A stretch of DNA of 64,000 nt from the NCBI GenBank assembly GCA_036429605.1, contig JAVFKD010000015.1, positions 1,511,421 to 1,575,420 on the forward strand, in the 5' to 3' direction. The position numbers and the translations under genes are program-made. The DNA is from Cladobotryum mycophilum (taxonomy: Eukaryota > Ascomycota > Sordariomycetes > Hypocreales > Hypocreaceae). Shown in pieces: positions 22,081-31,524 of this stretch (the stretch's first letter is position 1; the number at the start of each line of letters is the position of its first letter). Below the pieces are notes generated by a model that saw nothing but the letters and a program-made list of their open reading frames with translations, did no database searches and was not told the DNA's origin.

Positions 22081-22956
22081 GGATTAGAGAATCAGGAGGA
22101 GGCACCATTGAATTTATACCTTGTTTCCTATGAACTAACAGTCCTTAATAGCCTACCCGTTAACGCTGCTGAATGTATGTGCGACATACGAATTCCCGCC
22201 GGCATGATATAATTCCAAGTGGGTGAATTCTACTCGGAGAAAGATGTTGCGCCCAAATCAAAAACATCTTACCTGTATCAAATGGGTGTTTTGCGCTCTG
22301 ATTAATTGACAATGTGGTGTACTACAAGGCATGATGACGCTAGCAAGTCCACTACTGCATCTCCATCTTACGACAGTTCAGGGTAACCTATTTAGGTCGT
22401 AGGTACCCTTGTTTTACTGACAAAGCCAACACTCCACAGCTTAGCACTTCGGCAGTTTCAAGCCGGCGGGTCTGCACTAGAGTGATTTTGGAAAGCAGTA
22501 CCCTTGCGCTACAAGCCCCACCTGCAATTTTGATTCCAAAGGCTACTCCACAGCAGGCATATCAGTACTAAAATCATCTGGGAAAGCAGTACCCTTGTCT
22601 GGATACTGAATCAAGGCAGTATCACTAAACGATAAACTTGCCTCAGTCAAGACATTAAGGGGTAAGGTATGTGTTGTGATTGACCTGAGCCTGTAACATC
22701 CAGTTGCTTGGTATAGGGTATAAAGTACCAGTAGTTAAGAGACGCATATAGGCTGTTGGCTTCACTTGTCGAAGTAGGTGAGTTCTACACTCTCTCTCTC
22801 ATCTACGTTGATCCATCTACGCGATTATCCACAGCCATCTCTGAATATCAGTTCATTCCATCCAATATTGCCGCTTTTATTCTTCTTTTTGCCCCCATTT
22901 CTACTCCGAATCAAGTGGTGTATCCATCATAAATTCATATCACTGCCAAGAACAAG
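22081..22956. other. Divergent promoter region, no gene
   Basis: No coding frame is supported. Three similar phrases containing GCAGTACCCTTG or GGCAGTATC occur near 22493, 22587 and 22614. A CT-rich run just before 22957 looks like the leader of the cysteine-synthase-like locus. Confidence 0.5.
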
Positions 22957-23892
22957 ATGTCTACCTCACCAGTCAACATTCTGGACATGATTGGAAACAC
23001 TTCTCTATTAGAGCTCCGCCATACCGTCGCCTCTAACAGGGTACGCATCCTGTTAAAAATCGAGAGCACAAACCCAACAGGAAGCATGAAAGATCGTATG
23101 GCTCTTGCTATGATTACCGCAGCAGAAGCTGATGGACGACTGCCACCTGGCGGAACCGTTGTAGAGTACACTGGTTGGAGTACCGGCGTGTCGTTGGCTC
23201 TAGTATGTGCTGTCAAGAAACATCCCCTTCATGTGATAACATCAGACGCCTTCTCAAAAGAGAAGCTTGATCACATGCGACTTCTCGGTGCCGAACCTAC
23301 CATTATACCGAGTGACAATGGTAAGCAAACCGAAAAGCTCACCAAAGACATGATACAAGAGGCAAATCGGATTGCTGGAGAAAAGGGCGCTTATATCACG
23401 GCTTAGATGGAGAATACTGATCAACTCAACGCTTATACAACACTTGCTGATGAAATATGGGAACAGACTGATGGGCGTGTCGATGCTTTTGTTTAGAGTG
23501 TTGGAACGGCAGCGTGTCTCCGGGGTGTATCAGAACGTCTCCGCCAGCGCAGCAACAACATCCGCTTCGTCGCAGTCGAGCCAGCAGAATCCACAGTTTT
23601 GTCGGGTGGTTCGACGGGCGCTCACAATATTGATGGCATAGGGGCTGGCTATGTCGTGCCTCTGTGGTATAATGGGATTGCGGATGAGTTCAAGAAGATT
23701 TCTACAGAGGAGGCACGGTCAATGGCGTTTCGCTTAGCGAGGGAGGAAGGTGTGTTTTGCGGCCTGCCTGCTGGTGCCAATGTCGCAGCAGCGCTGCAAG
23801 TGGCGGAACACCTGACGTCTGGGGCTACAGTTGTTACCATGATGTGCGATTCGGGGATGAAGTACTTGAGGAGTTTCTCGCATCATATATAA
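22957..23892 (+). pseudogene. Cysteine-synthase-like PLP enzyme gene with two amber codons
   Basis: One uninterrupted phase of 312 codons encodes a fold-type II PLP enzyme of the O-acetylserine sulfhydrylase/cystathionine beta-synthase group. The PLP lysine is K45 in NPTGSMKDRMA, and the substrate loop VEYTGWSTGVS stands where GGSTGVS is usual. SDAFSKEKLDHMRLLGAEP, ENTDQLNAY and CGLPAGANVAAALQVA follow. TAG at 23404-23406 (before MENTDQL) and TAG at 23494-23496 (in DAFV.SVGTAA) interrupt it. Both are one C-to-T step from CAG, and Gln is expected at the second. No frameshift is present, so loss looks recent and RIP-like. No intron borders could remove the stops. The family normally makes cysteine or handles related beta-substitution; the substrate here is unknown. 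Confidence 0.82.
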
Positions 23893-23993
23893 TTGTACTA
23901 ATGAAAACTGGCTTATTTTCGAAGTAAGGGCACATAGGTCAAGGGATAGGATCGGGTGAGCGCAAATTAGTGCGGGGGATAGTTATATTCAAG

Positions 23994-24588
23994 TCACGCG
24001 TGTCTTGTATAATATTTGATAGCCTTAACGGTCATGAGGGCTTCGAAGGCTTCTGCGTCAAAGACCTCAGCCTTGGTTAGGGCCCCTGATCTTGATCCAT
24101 CTGTAGCCTTGTGGAAGAGAGTACACCCCCAGCCAGCTCGTTCCTCTAGCATCGACCCGTCTGAATTAGATTGTAGCAATGGATAATAGAAATAACAAAG
24201 TAAATAAACCTTGATAATGGACTGGATAGAAGGATCTGTGAATGCTGTCCTACAACTGCCTGAAAGGTAATGTTACCGTCTCCATGTCATACGCATTAAG
24301 TGGACTTCCATATAGTCGACTATAATCCATTTGCGCCCTGACTTGGTACTGCAGAATCAAGACCATATGTACTGCCAGCTCTGGGGGAGGAGCTTTGCCG
24401 TTAGCCACGATGGACTGTAACATATTCTTTTGTTTCGTGAATCCCTTATTTTCTTTTTTTGCATCAATTATCGAAGATCCATGACATGCACTGCGCATAA
24501 ACATGTAAACTAGATTCATGATCCATACAGCTCTGATTACCACTATAGTGCTTCCCAGCAGATAATCCATGTTGGTCCACGAATCCAT
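23994..24588 (-). mobile_element. Relic of a non-LTR retrotransposon (RNase H end)
   Basis: The minus strand carries DGSMLEERAGWG followed by LTKAEVFDAEAFEAL, the DGS and DAE blocks of an RNase H domain as found in fungal LINE (Tad-like) elements. It is preceded by a broken stretch containing VRAQMDY and YGSPL, resembling the region between reverse transcriptase and RNase H. Stops and frame breaks separate the parts. No reverse transcriptase core or poly(A) tail is evident. Confidence 0.6.
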
Positions 24589-25014
24589 ATGTAGTCACAA
24601 TGTCGTGATACCCGGCACGAAGAAAAAACTTGTGCAAGACTTCATAGAAGTCCGATGTGTAGTATGTGAATTCATGATTGATCTAGCTAATTATGTAGTT
24701 CTTGACGAAAATCAACCAATATGGAGATACTGCTATTGGCTTATACATAAGAAGGCTGAGCGCCAAAGCTTATCTTTAGGGGGACTTTGAGGGCGTCAGA
24801 GATTGTGTAGGTCGCCGAATATGACCTTTGCAATCTTCTCGAATGCATCTATCAACCAACGCGAACTCGGTTTTGTCGTGCCACTCAGGGAATGGCCGGA
24901 TACAGTTACAAGGACCTTAAGCCAGGGGATGAAATAGGGATGCCTTTTTTCCCCAATTCCAGGTCAAACAAACTAAACAGGTTAATCTGACGATGCTACC
25001 TGAAATATTCTCCA
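24589..25014. other. Intergenic up to the hAT insertion site
   Basis: No gene is supported. The hAT target duplication (ATTCTCCA) occupies 25007-25014. Confidence 0.5.
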
Positions 25015-25204
25015 CAGTGAAGCAATCCGATCAAACATAATAAACAAACAACCAAACAAACAAATAATTTAAAGCTATTCACAGTCCCAAATAAGTAATT
25101 GTTCAAGGCTGAATATTTGATATATTTATCAAATTTAGGGTAGGTAGAATGTCTCGGAATATATCCTTTCCGTAGCTATTTTTAGTACAAAATGATAGAA
25201 TTTG

Positions 25205-25290
25205 GGTGGATAAACTTGGGATTTAAACCTACAACCTTTTAGCTATTATGACTAATTACGATACCATTAGACTATACGGGCTTTTGATTG
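25205..25290 (-). repeat. tRNA-derived sequence (SINE-like or tRNA relic) inside the hAT element
   Basis: On the minus strand TAGTCTAATGG fits the Pol III A box (TRGYNNARNGG). About 40 nt on, GGTTTAAATCC fits a B box GGTTCGAATCC altered by one C-to-T and one G-to-A change. Spacing and the flanking GCCCGTA start resemble a tRNA, but the acceptor stem does not close, so it is not a functional tRNA gene. It may be a SINE inserted in the transposon or a captured tRNA. Confidence 0.45.
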
Positions 25291-25434
25291 GTTAGTTACC
25301 TTTTTTTAGGCAATAAGGTTTAAGCTCATACTATTCTTTTTCGCGTTTTTATCACATCGCGTTCGTGATGCCTCTTATGATCAACACCACAATTACAACA
25401 TCACAGCCTTAACCACCTTACCCTGGCCTTGACG

Positions 25435-27920
25435 ATGAGTCTCACGGTTTTTAATGTATCGCGCCCTCGCGGCATTATCCAGCAGCTAATACCGCCCTCC
25501 CAAGATAACCCTCGAGCTTGCGAGACCTTTAATAACATGCTGGTCGCCACTTGGAAGGAAAAACGATAAGTGAACGACGATTTGATGAGCAAGAAAGGCT
25601 CACGAGGCCGGACCAGCTGGATCGTAAATGAAGGGATCTTTATACGGGAAATTACGCCTTTAGATCAATATGGTAAGCTCTCTTTTATCGCGTTTTTATT
25701 TAGTTAACCTTATCTCTTAGGCGATGCTTTCTAGGTCTGCCGACGATGTGATCATATGGGTCATTCTAAGCCCTTTAAGGCATCAGCTACGACTTCTGCA
25801 AAAGAGCATTTTCAACGGGCTCATCGAATCTATCGATCTCTATCCGGCGGCTCGACTACAAGCTCTAATACCGATGATCAGCCTCCCCCGAAACGAACTC
25901 GAATATCTACGGTTTTTCCAAAGAACCAAGTCCATAAGCTTCATGAGCTAGCCCTTGGTTATATTATCAACTCCAATGAAGCGTTCAATACATTTGACGA
26001 TCCTTTTATCCGCAGCTTGATGATGGATCTTAATATGCAGCTTTTTTCTAGGTTATCATTGAATAGAACAAACCAACGTCAAATGCTAGATACTATCTTC
26101 AATGATAATAAGAAAATTATTCGTGATGAGCTTCAGAATGCCCTGACGAAGGTGCATCTTGGCTTTGACCTCTGGACCTCGCCAAATAGGCTTGCAATAA
26201 ATGGCATTGTTGTACACTTCACAGACCCTAATGGAATACATCAACATCGCCTTCTTGCCCTCCGGCAACAGTATGGGGCTCATACCGGCAATAATATCAC
26301 ATCAACACTCCATAAAGTCATCCAAGATTGGGATATTGAAGATCGCGTTGGTACTATTATCTGTGATAATGCCACAAATAATGATACCTGTATACAACAT
26401 CTCTTCCAGCTTCTGAACCCTATGATGATGCCCTTAGATGCTTCTGACCGTCGAATGCGATGCTTTGGTCATATTCTTAACCTAGTTGGTCGGGCTTTTC
26501 TTTATGGAGAGGATAGTGAGACCTTTGAGCAAGAATCACAGCATTATGAGGCTCTTAAGGATATTGATAAAGATCTTAGGCATTGGAGAAGGAGGGGGCC
26601 AATTGGAAAGCTTCGGAACATTGTGAAGTTTATTCGAAGCTCTCCACAGCGAAGTGAACGCTTCCAACACAGCGCCCACGAGCTTAATACAGAGGACTTT
26701 ATACTCTTCGAGGAATCGGATAAAGAGCTTGAGGTTATTATGAACAACGATACACGATGGAATTCGACTTATCTAATGCTTGATCGTGCTATTAAAAAGC
26801 AAGCACACATCCAAGCCTTCATCCATAGAAGCCAGCTCGAGCCTGATCCATCGAATCGAATTCCAAATGAAGATGTTCTTATAATTGAGGATTGGCGGCT
26901 TCTCACAGAGGTCAAGGCGATCCTCGAGCCTCTTTATGAGCAGACAATGCAGTGTCAAAGCCGCGCCAAGGCCGGCGGATTTGGCCAGCTTTAGGAAGTC
27001 CTGACCGGCATTGAGTATCTTCTTGATGATCTTGAGTTTTGGAAGGCATTTTTTGATAGCCCAACTGACGAGCAAATTGAACAGACTTCAAGCCAAATGC
27101 CGTTAGTGACAAAGAGGGCATCAACACGTTCTCAAAGGCAATTATCACAGCAAAATACACCAAGATCACAGTCGCTTCCGATGGCCTCGTGGCAGAGTCT
27201 CCCCCAGCACATACGAGCCGAATACCAATCCGACGAGCGGCAAGATCAATTCAGGCGACTTCAAGGGCTTCAAGCTGACTCCAAAGCCTATCTTCGGCTA
27301 TCAATTACAAATGCGTGGAAGAAATTAAACAATTACTATACAAAGCTTAGGGACTCGCCCCTTTTCGCTGCTTCTGTGATACTACATCCACAATATAATT
27401 TCCGATGGCTTAAGAAGCGGTGGAATGATCCTGATCAAGCGATTTGGTTTGATAATGCTATTGAGGGTTTGGAACGCTATTGGGAGCAGTGGTATCGTCA
27501 ACACGATAACCTCTTTGTTATTGATCAACCTCCAACCCCCCGGTTCCTCAGCCTATGTTTTTATCACGAAAGGAGCCCTCCAGGTTCCACTAGTAGATGA
27601 CGAACACAACGCCAAAGGAGCCTGATCAAATCTCCGAGCTTGAGCGATATCTCCAACTACCTTAACCGCGAGAAGTTGATGATCCTGTACAATGGTGGAT
27701 ATCACAGCAAACCTTATTTCCAACACTTAGTCAGCTTGCATTAGACCTTCTTGCTATTCCCGCAATGGCAGCTGAATGCGAGAGAACTTTCAGTCAAGCC
27801 AAGCTAACGCTCTCGTCACAGAGGCTCTTGATGAAATCAGGAACCCTTGAGCAATTGGAATGCATGAAGAGCTGGATACGGCAGGGCGCAGTATCCTTAG
27901 GAGGCGTTACTCTCTCTTGA
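25435..27920 (+). pseudogene. hAT transposase, broken by C-to-T type stops
   Basis: From the ATG at 25435 the frame reads through a 48-bp intron (25673-25720) into a BED finger (CRRCDH, then HFQRAH). It continues through a transposase body (DLWTSPNRLAINGIVVHF, then TIICDNATNNDT, and MRCFGHILNLVGRAFL). The C-terminal dimerisation domain has LLAIPAMAAECERTFS and LECMKSWI. In-frame stops at 25567 (TAA), 25732 (TAG), 26992 (TAG) and 27663 (TAA) are each one C-to-T change from a Gln codon. In addition the phase changes between about 27550 and 27618. The body frame 25756-26994 is 412 codons. No functional transposase can be made, but the intact ends could still be moved by a relative. Confidence 0.88.
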
Positions 27921-28193
27921 TAAACTATTAGTAAATGAGGTGATCACGAATCAAAAAGAAAACCGGTGATCGAAGGTAAGAAAACGGTGTGGATAACGAA
28001 GAAAAGAGCCCATAGCAATGCTTAGAAAATAATATATAAATAGCTTCACGATAGTTTCATTTTACAACCCTGAGACAATTCAAATACCATCAAATCGAGC
28101 AAACAAACAAACATACTATCACCAAAGCTTCAAATACGCAAATCCAGGGCCCGGATTTGATTTGTTTGATCGGATTGCTTCACTGATTCTCCA

Positions 28194-28901
28194 AGCAAGA
28201 AGAAGATCTCAAGACTTTGATGTCACAAATATAGCTTACGGATAACTAAGCCACCTCATCCTCGGCAGAACCGCAGCTCAGCGGGATCGAAAGGAAACAT
28301 CCTCGATCCACGACTTCACTAAGAAAATCTCATTTATATATAACCTTACAATCATTATCATCTAGATAGTTAGATAGCCAGTCGTTGATAGTATTATTGA
28401 CATTAGCCACCTAATATTTTGAAATGCGACCAAAAGCCCTTTTGCTTATTCTCACCCGGTCCATTCTTAACATCTAGATACCATAATATGGCAATACAGC
28501 TATTAACCCATAGTGCTTGCTTGACAAATAAAGCTAGCAAAATAACGGGGCGATTATATTATCGATGATGCCAGATTGACTGTTCTGTTCCCCTGGCCAG
28601 GAAGCTTTTCTTCCTCCAGCCCTTCTCTTCAGGTAGGCCATTTTTCCGTTATGTGCACGCCCCATTTCGGCATACGCCTCATGCATAAAGTAATGTCCAA
28701 CATAACCGCATAAATGAATGCTTGCACTAACACGTCTAGATTAATACCGGAATATGTATGCACCTCGCTGCGCCCAAACCCCTCTCCACCCCATTAGGCT
28801 ACCATCATTAAGTTGGGGCTATTTTCGCTATATCAGACGTCCAACCTCGCAACCGTACTTCTATAATCCCATGAGTAGCCAATTTGGTGTAATATTTCGT
28901 C
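28194..28901. other. Intergenic upstream of the first HET gene
   Basis: No gene is supported. The stretch is AT-rich near 28320-28400 and presumably contains the promoter of the HET gene at 28902. Confidence 0.5.
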
Positions 28902-31061
28902 ATGAGCTACCAGCCGCCACTTAATGACTTTGACCCAGGGCCAGTATTCACTCCCCGTCTGATCAACACAGATGAAGGTCTCCACCAAACACTACTAGAA
29001 GTGGCAGAAGACCATGATTCTCTTTGCATTTGTGAGAAGAGGAGAGAATTTGGGCACCATCTTTCATATGAACAATTGAAAGTCTCCGCTAGATCATGTC
29101 GGATGTGCAGCGTATTCGAGAAGGCAGTCCTAGCCATCGCCACCGGGGGCCTACCGAGACTTTTCCAAGCACCCGGTACAGAGGCCGAGCAAAAACGAGT
29201 CCTTGAAACCATCACACTCGATCCCCTATTCCAGTGGAGGGTCCCTATGGCGGAGAGGCATCCGAACATGACAGTGGATGGGAAATCGATGAGCATACTG
29301 ATTTTCCAAGATAAAGATGAGGACACACATTCTACCTGCCATGGTCGCGAATTCATACGGGAGTCTTTCTTTGGGCCAAGAACAGATTCGGAAATCGCTT
29401 TTCGGAAAGCCTCGAATTGGCTTTCCACATGTTTGGGGTCTCATTCCTGTGGAGCCAATGTCCAGAGCAATTCTCCTACAAGATTGATATCCGTTCGGAA
29501 AAGCTCCCCTAACGTTGAGGATGCCGTTAGATTAATAAAGACTGACGGCTCCGAAGGAGCTTATGCATGCCTGAGCTATCGCTGGGGCGACAAGAGTCAG
29601 CGACAGCTCCTTACTACCGTCAGAACGCTGGACAAGCACATGAAGGGCATCCATTACAAAGAGCTGCCAAAGACCTTTCAAGACGCCGTCACGATTACGC
29701 GGCGTATGGGGTTGGATTACTTATGGATCGATGCGCTTTGTATTATACAGGCCTTTGACGGTATGACAGATGCCGAATGGCAACGAACAAGAGTAGATGT
29801 CATGCAAGAAATTTCTCAGATGGCCAGAATATACCAGGGTTGTCAGTTTAGTATTTCTGCAGATACATCAACAAGCATGGATAGTGGGATATTTTCCAAA
29901 TTGCCCATAATCTACCAACTTCCGCCTGTCGTCGATGACAATGGCAGGCCAATGTCCCTACATATTCGAGGCGAACCAAATCATGATACATCGCCCACTG
30001 AGCTTGAAACTCGCGGTTGGACCTTTCAGGAGTACTTGCTGCCTCCTCGTGTGATACACTTTGGTGATTTTGACATCATCTGGAGGTGTAGGGAAATCCT
30101 TGCATGCGAGTGTGGGCGCATTACTGGAACCTCCCAAAAGCGTGAGCGGATGGCGAGTGTGACTCGTCCAATCCCCGATGATGCAAATGGCATTCTCGAA
30201 TATTGGGAAAATGTAGTCTACTTCTACTCGTCTCGGGTATTGACGAATGGGGACGACAAACTACCCGGAGTCGCTGGTGTAGCTCAGTACTTTCAACGCA
30301 AAACAAACTGGGTATACCTCGCCGGCCTGTGGCAGCAGTCACTCCTTCATGACTTGTGCTGGTATATAGTTCGAGAAACTAGCACATCTCAATCAGAAAT
30401 TGGGATTGGCACCAGACCGAAGCAATACCGCGCCCCGTCCTGGTCCTGGGCGTCCATCGATAACCTTGATGGGGCAACCTGCTGCACCTGGGCATCGGGC
30501 AAGTTTTATCTGCATCCAAGGGGTGGGTCCAGGGGACAAATTCCAGCATGCACGATCGACGACGTTTCTTGCCGAACAGAGGGAAGTAGTCCCACGGGTA
30601 TGGTTGAATACGGTCACATTGACATATCCGGCGCACTAATCACGGCAAACCTTGCTGCTGATGAGACAAAGGACGTCCCATGGACACTTGTCAATATAGG
30701 GGATGGCACGGATGTTTTACAGTGCATGACTGACTGCAAACTCGATGAAGAAGGGTTAAAATACGGCGATGAGGTTTATTGCATGCCGATACAGGAAGGC
30801 TTGCATGAAGGTGGATCGAACAGAGTATGTCTCATTCTAAAACGCAAACCCAACACAAATGGTCCGCCAGAATATCAACGGATAGGGCTCTGTGTTCTTA
30901 TCAGATGCAACCCAGCCCCGGACGAGCAACAACTTCGGATAGAACAGTTTGGCCCAAGGAGAATGCGACGAGATTTGGGAAAGCCAGAGTTTGCCAAAGT
31001 GGTTGAAGCCTTTTCATTTCAACAAGAGTCAAAGGATATAACCAAGGTTAGAATTATTTAG
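28902..31061 (+). CDS. HET-domain protein (heterokaryon-incompatibility type)
   Basis: This single-exon gene encodes 719 residues. The HET domain spans about residues 218-400 and has its three usual blocks: YACLSYRWGD near 220, LWIDALCIIQ near 275, and RGWTFQEYLLPPRVIHF near 375. HET domains trigger growth arrest or cell death when genetically different hyphae fuse, usually under control of a partner protein, and they are cytoplasmic. The N-terminal 200 residues contain a CICEKRREFG stretch and a CRMC motif and are otherwise unassigned. The C-terminal part has the YRAPSWSWASID block common downstream of this HET subtype. No stops or frame breaks are seen even though a RIP-mutated transposon lies 700 bp upstream. 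The ATG at 28902 gives the full N-terminal region. Confidence 0.88.
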   Translation: MSYQPPLNDFDPGPVFTPRLINTDEGLHQTLLEVAEDHDSLCICEKRREFGHHLSYEQLKVSARSCRMCSVFEKAVLAIATGGLPRLFQAPGTEAEQKRVLETITLDPLFQWRVPMAERHPNMTVDGKSMSILIFQDKDEDTHSTCHGREFIRESFFGPRTDSEIAFRKASNWLSTCLGSHSCGANVQSNSPTRLISVRKSSPNVEDAVRLIKTDGSEGAYACLSYRWGDKSQRQLLTTVRTLDKHMKGIHYKELPKTFQDAVTITRRMGLDYLWIDALCIIQAFDGMTDAEWQRTRVDVMQEISQMARIYQGCQFSISADTSTSMDSGIFSKLPIIYQLPPVVDDNGRPMSLHIRGEPNHDTSPTELETRGWTFQEYLLPPRVIHFGDFDIIWRCREILACECGRITGTSQKRERMASVTRPIPDDANGILEYWENVVYFYSSRVLTNGDDKLPGVAGVAQYFQRKTNWVYLAGLWQQSLLHDLCWYIVRETSTSQSEIGIGTRPKQYRAPSWSWASIDNLDGATCCTWASGKFYLHPRGGSRGQIPACTIDDVSCRTEGSSPTGMVEYGHIDISGALITANLAADETKDVPWTLVNIGDGTDVLQCMTDCKLDEEGLKYGDEVYCMPIQEGLHEGGSNRVCLILKRKPNTNGPPEYQRIGLCVLIRCNPAPDEQQLRIEQFGPRRMRRDLGKPEFAKVVEAFSFQQESKDITKVRII

Positions 31062-31524
31062 CCAAGGCTATAGTGTGATAGTAAGGGGTTGTTCGATTGC
31101 CAACTAATTTTCCATAGATTACCAAGTAACCATCGCAGTAAGCTAGTGATCATGGTCATATAATCCCCCCTTTTTGCTCACCGAAGCTCCCCTCACACTA
31201 ACCGTGCGTCAAACTCTACCGCCATCCACAAGTCCATTTCACTATCCTCTCCCGTTCTCCAAGTATGCCAAGGGTAGCGCAAGGTGTTATCGGGTTACTT
31301 ATTATATGCCTTGCCATTATCATCCCGTTTCCATATCCCCGGGCATCTCCCAACAAGAGTAACCTATATAGAACATCAACATTCTCCCTTTGGGGGACAC
31401 GTCTGCATAACATCTCCAAATAATGTTTTGATGCTCCAGGAGTTTCTTAATAAAAACAACCTAGATTATCAAAACATAACCCACCATTTCAGACTCGGCT
31501 CCAACACATTTCTGCTCTGGGGGA
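31062..31524. other. Convergent intergenic region
   Basis: This is the space between two converging HET genes; it presumably holds both 3' ends. No gene is supported. Confidence 0.55.

Larger units (their letters stand above)
25015..28185 (+). mobile_element. Full-length hAT DNA transposon, inactivated
   Basis: The element is 3,171 bp. It starts CAGTGAAGCAATCCGATCAA and ends with the exact reverse complement; the terminal inverted repeats match for 23 bp. The 8-bp sequence ATTCTCCA is present on both sides (25007-25014 and 28186-28193), the target-site duplication length of hAT elements. Inside are a BED-type zinc finger, a transposase body and the hAT C-terminal dimerisation block. Subterminal AAACAAACAAA repeats lie inside both ends. 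The perfect termini and duplication indicate a relatively recent insertion, while the coding part is broken by stops. Confidence 0.93.

Noticed and set aside
25205..25290. Functional tRNA gene
   Set aside because: The acceptor stem does not pair and the B box is altered; only a tRNA-derived relic is supported.
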